Assembly (NCBI RefSeq): GCF_026151205.1
Contig: NC_087080.1
Location: forward strand, 753,812-817,811
Source of the DNA: Bolinopsis microptera
Taxonomy: Eukaryota; Ctenophora; Tentaculata; Lobata; Bolinopsidae
Direction of reading: 5' to 3'
DNA length: 64,000 nt
Positions within the stretch are counted from its first letter, which is position 1, and the number at the start of each line of letters is the position of its first letter. The notes under the pieces were generated by a model that saw nothing but the letters and a program-made list of their open reading frames with translations, was not told where the DNA came from and ran no database searches. Positions 46,121-57,300 of this stretch are shown here, in pieces. The position numbers and the translations under genes are program-made.

Positions 46121-46720
46121 GGGATTAGTGATGACATGTTTTGAAACGGAGACATTGTTTCTTGCAACTATTTCGGTATGAAACTTACTAATTGTGATGG
46201 GAAATAATGGCGTATTTTGCCAATGTATAAGTCATTGATGCAATGTATAATCACAGATTTTATGGTGAATGAATCCGATAGAATTTATAACCTTCGTGAT
46301 GCTAAAGTGAAGATAGATGCTATGATTTAAAAACCCAGCCAATCTATACTTCTCATCTTACAAAAATTCGAACAAATTTCAAACTTCTCCGACTACAATC
46401 TATGGAACATCATGGTACAATTATAAACATCTGGTTCCAGGTCAGATCATAACCTACATTTCCTATATCTGCCAGCTTTCTGTGTATCATGATGTGATAT
46501 ACACTACTACGCTACGTGTCTACATTGGTAATAGTAATCTCATAAAAACCTTAATAAACTGTCATATATTTCCCAAATCTTAAGATTTTGACAACGAGCT
46601 CAACATCAGAACAGCACGAACCATCTTGACAACCCCCATTGGTTGTCTTGACAACCTTTTCTATCCAGTAATTATCTTCACGAAGCTCACGTTCTAGGAT
46701 GATACCTCAAATTTAGCTCC
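46121..46720. other. No gene seen
   Basis: AT-rich; CTTGACAACC occurs twice near 46625-46655. Confidence 0.45.
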
Positions 46721-48073
46721 GTAGCTGGGCTCTATAGCAGTAAGGGTACATATTGTTAGTTAGAATGATGGAGTAGCTGGGCTCTACAGCAGTAAGGACA
46801 CATATTGTTAGTTAGAATGATGGAGTAGCTGGGCTCTATAGCAGTAAGGGCACATATTGTTAGTTAGAATGATGGAGTAGCTGGGCTCTATAGCAGTAAG
46901 GGCACATATTGTTAGTTAGAATGATGGAGTAGCTGGGCTCTGTAGCAGTAAGGACACATATTGTTAGTTAGAATGATGGAGTAGCTGGGCTCTATAGCAG
47001 TAAGGGTACATATTGTTAGTTAGAATGATGGAGTAGCTGGGCTCTATAGCAGTAAGGGCACATATTGTTAGTTAGAATGATGGAGTAGCTGGGCTCTATA
47101 GCAGTAAGGGCACATATTGTTAGTTAGAATGATGGAGTAGCTGGGCTCTATAGCAGTAAGGGCACATATTGTTAGTTAGAATGATGGAGTAGCTGGGCTC
47201 TATAGCAGTAAGGGCACATATTGTTAGTTAGAATGATGGAGTAGCTGGGCTCTATAGCAGTAAGGGCACATATTGTTAGTTAGAATGATGGAGTAGCTGG
47301 GCTCTATAGCAGTAAGGGCACATATTGTTAGTTAGAATGATGGAGTAGCTGGGCTCTATAGCAGTAAGGGCACATATTGTTAGTTAGAATGATGGAGTAG
47401 CTGGGCTCTATAGCAGTAAGGGCACATATTGTTAGTTAGAATGATGGAGTAGCTGGGCTCTATAGCAGTAAGGGCACATATTGTTAGTTAGAATGATGGA
47501 GTAGCTGGGCTCTATAGCAGTAAGGACACATATTGTTAGTTAGAATGATGGAGTAGCTGGGCTCTATAGCAGTAAGGGCACATATTGTTAGTTAGAATGA
47601 TGGAGTAGCTGGGCTCTACAGCAGTAAGGGCACATATTGTTAGTTAGAATGATGGAGTAGCTGGGCTCTACAGCAGTAAGGGCACATATTGTTAGTTAGA
47701 ATGATGGAGTAGCTGGGCTCTATAGCAGTAAGGTCACATATTGTTAGTTAGAATGATGGAGTAGCTGGGCTCTATAGCAGTAAGGTCACATATTGTTAGT
47801 TAGAATGATGGAGTAGCTGGGCACTATAGCAGTAAGGGCACATATTGTTAGTTAGAATGATGGAGTAGCTGGGCTCTACAGCAGTAAGGGCACATATTGT
47901 TAGTTAGAATGATGGAGTAGCTGGGCTCTATAGCAGTAAGGGCACATATTGTTACTTAGAATGATGGAGTAGCTGGGCTCTATAGCAGTAAGGACACATA
48001 TTGTTAGTTAGAATGATGGAGTAGCTGGGCTCTATAGCAGTAAGGGCACATATTGTTAGTTAGAATGATGGAG
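46721..48073. repeat. 52-bp minisatellite, 26 units
   Basis: Units run GTAGCTGGGCTCTATAGCAG, TAAGGGCACATATTG, then TTAGTTAGAATGATGGA. Variation is limited to a few sites (TATAGC/TACAGC, GGGC/GGAC/GGTC/GGGT). No open frame. Confidence 0.95.
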
Positions 48074-48753
48074 GAAGAATATTATTTTAACGGGGGTTGT
48101 TAACGAATGACGTTGTTGTATATTTATTTTTATATATCACTGTTTTTAACAGTAAGGGGTATTGAATATCTTGAATAAATGAGAAACGCATGAATTCTAT
48201 ATTTTATTACTGAATTTTTGATAATTAGTAAACAACAGTTGGTATACAAAGAACGTTAGAATTGTTGTGAATAAGTGAGGAACTGCAAATCTGCATTTTA
48301 ACATGGCTGCTCGGTTATCTTACCTATCTTTATTTTCTCCATAACATTCGAACAAAATACAGCTGACATTTCATTATTTATTTAAAAAACCTCAATATCT
48401 ATAAAGTTCAGACGCAGGGTGCTAGGCCCGAGCTAATAAGCTTACCTTATACTCGGCTTGAATACCACAACTTTTAACGTTGGTGTTAAAAATACAACAG
48501 TATAAAATCTAACACATTCATCACCAGTCGCTCCCAAATCGTTAAATAGATCTCAAAACATAGCTCTATACTACACCGCATGTTGGCAACATATTAACAT
48601 AATATTAACATATTATGAGATATTATGTTGTGATGCACGTTAGAGTATTAAAAGGTACGCCCAGGTCGTGTTGTGAATATCCCCACTTCTTGCCAGTCAG
48701 TGGGCAGAAACCGGCGCTGCTCGAAAAGGACTCAGAATTGGAAATTCTTTGTT
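48074..48753. other. No gene seen
   Basis: AT-rich; no coding support. Confidence 0.45.
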
Positions 48754-49183
48754 AGGTGGACGCCAGGTGGGCGCCAGGTGGACGCCAGGTGGACGCCAGG
48801 TGGACGCCAGGTGGACGCCAGGTGGCCGCCAGGTGGACGCCAGGTGGACGCCAGGTGGACGCCAGGTGGACGCCAGGTGGACGCCAGGTGGACGCCAGGT
48901 GGACGCCAGGTGGACGCCAGGTGGACGCCAGGTGGACGCCAGGTGGACGCCAGGTGGACGCCAGGTGGACGCCAGGTGGACGCCAGGTGGACGCCAGGTG
49001 GACGCCAGGTGGACGCCAGGTGGACGCCAGGTGGACGCCAGGTGGACGCCAGGTGGGCGCCAGGTGGACGCCAGGTGGACGCCAGGTGGACGCCAGGTTT
49101 GTGAGGATTGCTTGCGGAGGTGGACGCCAGGTGGACGCCAGGTGGACGAATTTGTGAGGATTGCTTGCGGAGGTGGACGCCAG
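48754..49183. repeat. 11-bp GC-rich minisatellite, about 31 units plus edge copies
   Basis: Unit GGTGGACGCCA, nearly pure to 49097. Then a non-repeat phrase (TTTGTGAGGATTGCTTGCGG) appears twice, separated by three units. The unit lacks stops in all frames, so long frames occur on both strands; none is supported as a gene. Confidence 0.93.
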
Positions 49184-50984
49184 GAATTTATGTAATGGCT
49201 CTGTGTTGTCTCGTAATGGATTTGTTGGCAGATGTCTGATATAAACATTGGGCTGTGATGTTATGTAGTGCAGTGATGCTTGAGAGGCCAAATTAGAAAT
49301 CTCGCGGAAAACAGACAGTCAAAAGAGAGAGGATTTAGATTTAATTATGAAATACAGCCACAGTGATCATCCACTGCCGATATAAAGATATAACATTACT
49401 TGAAATTCATGTACCAATCATATTGCTCATAACAGTATGCGAATCTATCAAATTGCTCATAATAAAATACAAACCAATCATACGGCTTGTAAGAGTAAAC
49501 CAATGAAATGCCAAGCTGCACGACATCCACCAATCACAGCCCTCTAACCCGCCGCCCACGTGTGGATTACGCGTCCTTCTAAAATACACAATAATAAATA
49601 TTTTCTCATGAAGCTTAGCTGAATTGCATAAATAATATGTTATATAAAGCAAGTAATCCTGTTGCTGCTCCTGTGATGTAATAGTCATAATTTATTACTC
49701 TGTATAGTAACTATGATAGTATGGATAATGGATTTTTAATATTTATTAAATTTAATATGTATCACTAACTATACTAGCGGTGTGTCGCGTGCTTTTGAAA
49801 ACCTAAAATGTTCGTTTGATATTTTCTCGAACGGTTGCTTGTATTACTTTTAACTCTTTACTCACCATTCGCTTGTCTTGCAATAACAGTCTGTACAACA
49901 TTACCTCTCTCTTTAAGCGTATATTTTGTATTCTAGTAGCTTTTTTTATGGGGTGGCAAGTCCTACAGTCCGATAGTTTCACCTCTATACACAGTACAAA
50001 TATTTATAAAGGAGCAAGTGGCAGACAGGATTACAATCCCAGATGACAGGTTCATTGACAAGCTAACTCCAATAAATCAGGAGTTTTAAAATCTTTATTA
50101 TCCTAAACTACTAAGTAATTCGATAAGTGACCTGTACGGATATCTGTACTCCTATTTTCTCACTGTTTTTTATATTTTAAATTGTTAATCCGTGATAGAG
50201 ACCAGATTTGATGGGTCTGGTATAGGTATCGGTGAGGATGGCTCTTTTTAACCACATTTCTTAGCTATTTTCGAGCGCTCGTTAAATTTTGTTCACTCTT
50301 TAATTTAACAGCTTAACTTGTAGCTTAAATTATTGATCTGGTGAGATGTACTGATTAAATGCACTTTGTTAGTAACCGTTAGTAACCACCTCTAACCGGT
50401 ACGTTTTCACTTACAAATGTGGGACATCAGTGTACAATAGACCGGGTACAATATTTGTATATCCTATAAAAGATACAACCTGAAACCTGAACCTGTCTTC
50501 CTTTCATAGGTAAACCGTCAAATTAATCCCGAAATAGGCCTTTTTCTCCTGCGGAACAAAATCTGAAATTAAACCGGACGACAACATCTGTTACTCTTAG
50601 ATCACGTGGTTCAATACGATAGGAAGGTTGTTTATATTTAGAAAATGTTTCACTCGTTTGCCCAATAGCTGGTTACCATAACAACCAATAGCTGGACGTG
50701 TCTAAAAATACCTGCCAATCACACAGGACTCTTAGGATTATGACAAGATGGCCGATCAGTTGACTGATTTTCAGTTTTGCTCCCACTTGGTCAAGTGGAC
50801 GTTTCATGCTAAGTCCAACATTGTGTTAGGGCATGCTAACATTGTATCCTCTCCTGACAGACAGTGTTAGGGCATCCACCTCTTCATACCCACCTCTCCC
50901 ATGTCTATCTGTCTTCACATCTTCATAAGTCAGCCGGTGATGTCAATATAATATTCTCTCTATATCTATTAACACTGTTATTAT
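49184..50984. other. No supported gene; short candidate frame at 50748
   Basis: A cluster of CCAAT boxes with one CACGTG lies at 49465-49565. The frame 50748-50870 encodes 40 residues beginning MADQLTD in good start context. Otherwise AT-rich. Confidence 0.4.
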
Positions 50985-51165
50985 TACGACATAGTAACAG
51001 TGTTACTGGTGTAACTGTAACCATAGTAACACATAGTAACAGTGTTACTGGTGTAACTGTAACCATAGTAACACATAGTAACAGTGTTACTGGTGTAACT
51101 GTAACCATAGTAACACATAGTAACAGTGTTACTGGTGTAACTGTAACCATAGTAACACCTGCCCA
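50985..51165. repeat. 42-bp minisatellite, 4 units
   Basis: Units contain ACATAGTAACAGTGTTACTG and GTGTAACTGTAACCATAG. A single copy of most of the unit also lies at 53497-53529, so the sequence is dispersed as well as tandem. Confidence 0.92.
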
Positions 51166-52672
51166 CCCCACCTAGCAATTTGAGGATTCACCTTCAATTT
51201 ATAAACCCACTAAAAGTGTCCTTGTCGATATTCTCTCACGGAAAAACGTGATTTTTGTTGGTTTCAGCGCTGGTAGAAACATCGAAACAAGCCTTTGTAA
51301 ACTCTAATCAACAACATTCTGCATATCACCGCATCTACGTAATGATTATGGTCTGGAAAAAGCGCTTCATCCTAATTTCAATTTAGGAAGTCACGTTAAG
51401 CGTGGTGCTGTCCTGTAAAGCACATTCCAACGGGCTGTGTTACAGCTAGTTGGCATATTATTCGCATATTTTAGACCAGTTTACAGCAATTCTGTTTTGA
51501 CGAGTAATGGAGCGTGTGTATTGTTTTACTTCATTGCTATCCGTTGCTATAGTAACTACATTTTGCACGGCTATATCTCTGCTATTTCACTGCAACGAGC
51601 GGGTTCCTGCAACGTGACATTTACTTGCAAACGTTATACATTAACTTTGTACATATATTAGAAATAGATGCGCATACATACTTATACGAAAATTCCTAGA
51701 ATGGAACTTGAATGGCTTTGGCTCACGTATCTCTTTAGCATGACCTGGTAACTGAAGCTAATAATATAAATATATGATATTTTTTATAATCCCCTCCTTC
51801 TTGACACGGCACGTAGCAGGGTTACATGTGTCCTTCTTGACACGACCCGTAGCCGGGTTACACGTGTCTGTTTGAATGTGAGCGGGAGATATCATAGCTT
51901 TAAATATGTGTCATCCAACATTGCTCATAATGCTCAATATGGACTCTTGTTTTGTGTTTGCTGCACTATTTATATCTTGTTGTGGGTTCTTTCTTCTTGA
52001 TTTAGCATTTGTGTCTGACGTCGTATTTCAGGCCATACGTTGGCCTCTCTAGCATCTCAGTGTTGCCAGATGATCTTTGGGCCCTGGGATGACACGTGTA
52101 ATACTACTACTACTACTACTACTACTGTGTATTGTGTATTGCGTATTTGTATCCTAACCTTTTAACATGAAACACAAACAAAGGTTTAACAGGTGATAAT
52201 ATCACTGATAACGGGTGATATGGTGATTAAAAACCTTCTCGTGATGAGAGTTAATTATTTGGCATGATCACCCTTGGAAATAGGACTGCTCTTCTGCGAA
52301 GTGGTAGTACAGCCAATAGTGCAAAGTAAATAGTGCACAAAAAATAATGCACAGTGCAAAGTGCACAATGCAAAGTACAGGGCACTGTGCAGTGTGCACT
52401 CCCGATACATTATTGTCATAGGATGAATTAGGGTAGCCGTCTTTTCAGTCGACGGATAAAAAACGAGTAAAAAACATACTAAGAATACCATCGGTTCAAT
52501 ATATAGAGTATCAGAGATATACAGTGATGAAGTAATACCATATCCGGTTACAAGTCATGCAGTCCCGCTAGAAGTTGGATAGAAAGTAATCTAAGTAATA
52601 TAATCAATTTGTTCATTCCAGCGGAAAAATGCTCCGGGAACCCTGACTTATAAATTGTGGTGTCCTCTGTTC
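51166..52672. other. No supported gene
   Basis: Contains a 37-residue hydrophobic frame at 51939-52052, a (TAC)n run near 52105, a near duplicate CACG..GTAGC.GGGTTACA.GTGTC at 51803-51870, and the palindromic patch TGCACAGTGCAAAGTGCAC near 52350. Confidence 0.4.
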
Positions 52673-53113
52673 CTTAGAGGGCAGAATAGCTGTGTGTTCT
52701 TTAAAGAATAGCTGTATGTTCTTTAAAGAATAGCTGTGTGTTCTTTAAAGAATAGCTGTGTGTTCTTTAAAGAGTAGCTGTGTGTTCTTTAAAGAGTAGC
52801 TGTGTGCTCTTTAAAGAATAGCTGTGTGTTCTTTAAAGAGTAGCTGTGTGTTCTTTAAAGAGTAGCTGTGTGTTCTTTAAAGAAGGTCTGTGTGTTCTTT
52901 AAAGAGTAGCTGTTTGTTCTTTAAAGAGTAGCTGTGTGTTCTTTAAAGAGTAGCTGTGTGTTCTTTAAAGAGTAGCTGTGTGTTCTTTAAAGAATAGCTG
53001 TGTGTTCTTTAAAGAATAGCTGTGTGTTCTTTAAAGAATAGCTGTATGTTCTTTAAAGAGTAGCTGTGTGTTCTTTAAAGAATAGCTGTGTGTTCTTTAA
53101 AGAATAGCTGTAT
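52673..53113. repeat. 22-bp minisatellite, about 20 units
   Basis: Unit GTTCTTTAAAGAATAGCTGT plus GT, with an A/G alternative after AAAGA. Units with A contain the palindrome TTCTTTAAAGAA. Confidence 0.93.
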
Positions 53114-53859
53114 GATTACATCACTTGTAGTAGTAGTAGTAGTTGTCATCATGCAGTGACGTTTGTAGTAAGAGTCCTTTGAGTAGTTGCAATGATGAAA
53201 ATAGGACGTTCTAATTTTGTGCCCTTTGATATTTTAGCCCAATAAGTGGGAGATGATGATCGATGTAATTACTGTGTAATTACTGTGACTGTGATCACCG
53301 TCCTAATTCTTTGTGTCATCCCACTGATTTAGGTTGGGAGCTTCGTTTCGATATAATTTGCTTCCTAGACATTTCTTTTTGTTTCCTCAGGCTTACATTT
53401 GACATTTCCGCGATACAATCTTCTTGTTCCGGCTTATTGAGTTATGTGATTTTTAAAACTTCGCAAACTTGTTTTCCCGTCAAGTTGCACGTGTTGCGTA
53501 ACCATAGTAACAGTGTTACTGGTGTAACTGCACGTGTTGCGTTTCTAGATTTGAGGCTGCATATTTGACATGACTTTCAAAATAATTCGAAGTATGTAGG
53601 GCTGGGCAGTTCTTTACTTTTCTGTTATTTAGTTACAGTGATCTTACATTGGCCTTCGTTACTTTGTTCTATTTTTTGATTAAACTTATTTATCGTTACA
53701 CAAAGTAAATTTGAAGGAAAATCTTGGCTTGAGGAATGTAATTTACTATGTAAATTCAAAAAGTTACTAACCTTCTACTATAGCGGCCAGCTCCTCCTTC
53801 ATCACGCCTCCTCACTCCTCACTCCTTAAACCCTCCGAACAATACCCCCTCCTAAAAAC
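53114..53859. other. Region upstream of gene B, probable 5' UTR at its end
   Basis: No coding exon seen. A pyrimidine-rich stretch (53785-53855) precedes the start codon. Confidence 0.4.
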
Positions 53860-54368
53860 ATGGCCTACTCCATCCACCCCCCTCTCATCGGAACTATAAT
53901 GACCCAAATCACCAACGCCGAGACAGTAGTGGAGTACGCTCGGACAGTCTACCACTACGTCGACACAACCCTGGACACTATCGCAGATCAGATCCTCATA
54001 GGTTATCAGACAGTATGGGAATACATCCCAGATTATCAGACTCTAGTGGAGCACGTGCCCTATCACGAAACTATTTCTGGGTATGTGCCAGATTATCAGA
54101 CCCTAGTGGAACACGTGCCCATTCTGGAGCCGGTAATGGAACATGTTATGGAGCCGGTTATGGGTCGGATGCCGGAGAAGGGGGTTGTTCAGCAGATGAT
54201 CTGGGATAACCTGAACTTTCTACATACCTGTGTCAAGTTTTATTATCTGATCATCGGGGTGCTGTTTCTGGCGTATGCTATCCTCTCGACCTTTCAATGC
54301 CATGTTGTACAGTGGTCCTTGCGACCACGGCCCCCTACCAAGAATAGAAAGATCCCCTCCACCATTTC
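53860..54368 (+). CDS. Gene B exon 1 (start, repeat, transmembrane segment)
   Basis: ATG in strong context (AACATGGCC). Encodes 169 residues. Residues 55-94 are two 20-residue repeats (Y[IV]PDYQTLVEHVP..) from a 60-bp duplication. The likely membrane span is FYYLIIGVLFLAYAILSTF, followed by RPRPPTKNRK, which suggests the C-terminal part is cytosolic. Donor TTTC/GTAAGT is strong. Confidence 0.78.
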
Positions 54369-57300
54369 GTAAGTATCACACTCCGCAAGCAATCCTCACA
54401 AGTTACCATACCAACACCATAGCAACACCATAGCAACACCATAGCAACACGTTACTGTGGGAAGTATCACATCATCGGATCTTACTCATCCTTATTTATT
54501 TAAAAACGTCTTATTTAAAAAACCTCCTGCTTCTCTTCACAATCATCAAACTTACACTTATTTTATTTATTAACTCACACAACATTGCAGCTGATAGTTT
54601 TGTGCGGGGTGATTATGAAAATTGGAAGTAATGAGTCTCGTTATTTAATAGCTGCCTAAGTGTAGTTTGTCTAAGTACCAATGGCTGGGATGTCTGAAAG
54701 AGCACTGTTTCATGTAACACTTCTTCTACCAAACTGTCAAAATTATGTTTGTGTTTTTGGAGGTTTTAGTGTTTTTGGAGGTAATTGTAATGGTAGGTCA
54801 TAAATATAATTACTAGAATGAGACCGATATTTGAATATTAGAATAGAACTAATATCTGTGTGCTAATAAAATTTGGTTTTGAGAGAAAATCGTTGTACCG
54901 TAATATTTAATATTTCAATTTTTGTGTTCATCACCCAAGTCGTGTTTTGAAGTTCTTCACGGTCCTTAGTTATTTTTCCACATCAAAAAGAATCATTGGG
55001 TACACTTCAATTGAAAATAGGATCTATCATGTTTCAATAATTCTATTTCAACAATGCTATTACCACACTCTACCTGGTGTGAAAGCTCATTGACTTTCAG
55101 CGCACGAAACCAAGATCTTTAGTGAGCCCAACATATTGCTAATACTGAAATACTAGTACGGCTGGAAAAGGTGGCCGTTAAAAACTGTAAATTACAATAG
55201 AATAAAATTAAAAGCTCTAAATATAGAGGCCAGGTTTTAGCGCGATTGTTGTTTAAACACCCTTCTTATAATCTCCTCTCTTTCAGTCGACAGTACTCCA
55301 CACCGGTCCAGTCCCCCAGAAAGGAACAGAGTGTCCCCCTTCAACCAGCCAGGAGACGGAAGAGTCAGATAAAAAGTCAAAACAAGGTTAGTTCCGAACA
55401 GTTTTTACCCCCGGCCCCCCCCCCCCCTCAGCTTCTCCCCGTCCCCTAGGAGTATTTTGTGCCCAAATATTTGTATGCTTCAAACGAACGTTCAAGTAGA
55501 CGGAATAATAAACAAATCGGACTTTTTTCTTTAAAAATTACACCCCCTAATAAATACATATTTTGTATACCCGACGGCCGACGGCCGACATTTACTCTTT
55601 TGTGTTACTGTTAAAACTAACAATTAACCGTTCATAACATCTCCTTTCACTAGTAACTATGGTAACTAGTAACTCTTTTGTGTTACTGTTACTAGTAACT
55701 ATGGTAACTAGTAGTGTAACTATGGTAACTTACTGTTAAAACTAACAAAAAGATACACTCGGCCCAGATATTATTACTATTTATAATTCATGTAATTACA
55801 ATGTGTGTAATGTACTGTTAAACACAAGTTGTCGAGGACAGCCTGTATTTAGGGTTACAGTTATAATTCAGGAGTCGGGTTATTTAATTTGTCAGTTAAT
55901 ACTTGATAGGTATCCAATATGGGAAAATTAGTGGTTTATCTGTGCTCTATTTTGGTGGAGGGGCTCCGGGATGTTAAACTGAGAATATGCAAGCAAACTC
56001 ACTAAGGAAGAATTTGGTCACAGTCACTGCATTAATCACAGGTTGTTGGACAGTTGTCATTTTCGTAAACAAGCAGAATCCCGCTCGTTTCCCGCTCGTT
56101 TCCCGCTCATTTCCCGTTCATTTCCCGTACATTTTTTAACTCGGTTCACTGATCCAGCAAGTCAATATCTCAGTTTATTGTTAGTAGTGCATACAGCAAG
56201 ACAATATATACATGATATAGGGTTCCTGCTAGAGTTAGTACAGCCGGTGTAGCGGGTATTTTAGGTAGCTGTAACCATAGCTAAGTGTTGAAGATGCCAA
56301 TCGCTGAAATGATGGCAAATCATTCGAGGTATCGAAACTGTCCGATAATTCAATACACATCTTAAAATATACTTTCCCTGCTTTACTTCCCTGATAACAA
56401 ATAAACATTCCAAAGCTCTGAAATCTTATATATTTTAAAGAAACAAAACAGAATTTCTATTATTTAATCGTTTCGTATTTTCAAAAAGTAGTTAAAAACG
56501 TCTTTTATTCCGAAACTAACCGTTCATAACATCTCCTTTCACTAGTAACTATGGTAACTAGTAATGTAACTATGGTAACTAGTAGTGTAACTATGGTAAC
56601 TTTCAGACGCGACGGAAACCACCAGCCAAACTACTGTCACAACCAGAAGCAGAACTTGAAGATAACTTTGACCTTCTAGATGACCTTAAGTCGCCTGTGT
56701 GAGTACATTTAAAAAACAAGGAATTAATTAAAGTTCTGTGGCTTTAGCTGCAAAGTACAAACCTCCAGGGCATACCATTTACATAATATTGAGTATTTAA
56801 ATATAACAGTATTTTTGGTATTTTGAGGTATTTTTGCAGCCGTAAATGTGTGCGGAAACTTTGTATAAATAACACCGCGACTTGCACCAGTGGTGTACAC
56901 ACTGGTGTACACGAGATTCTGTACACTTCAACATGTAAACTGGTAGGATACCTGCTGCACAGTGGGTACCTGCTGCACAGTGGGTACCTGCTGCACAGTG
57001 GGTACCTGCTGCACAGTGGGTACCTGCTGCACAGTGGGTACCTGCTGCACAGTGGGTACCTGCTGCACAGTGGGTACCTGCTGCACAGTGGGTACCTGCT
57101 GCACAGTGGGTACCTGCTGCACAGTGGGTACCTGCTGCACAGTGGGTACCTGCTGCACAGTGGGTACCTGCTGCACAGTGGGTACCTGCTGCACAGTGGG
57201 TACCTGCTGCACAGAATACCTGTACTGGAACAGACAAGGTGATTAACTATGTTAGCCCTAAGAGCGGTTACTCCCCGACATGGTCCACAACTCCTAACTA

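Noticed and set aside
45808..46167. Frame with repeated LLGNVTW on the minus strand
   Set aside because: Shadow of the 21-bp array.
46721..48073. CRISPR-like array
   Set aside because: Units are contiguous tandem repeats with no unique spacers, in an animal genome.
48673..49291. Overlapping frames of 130-180 codons on both strands
   Set aside because: Products of the stop-free 11-bp unit; no start context, splice sites or family support.
56797..57246. Frames with repeated CAAGTH or YLLHSG
   Set aside because: Shadow of the 18-bp array inside a gene B intron.
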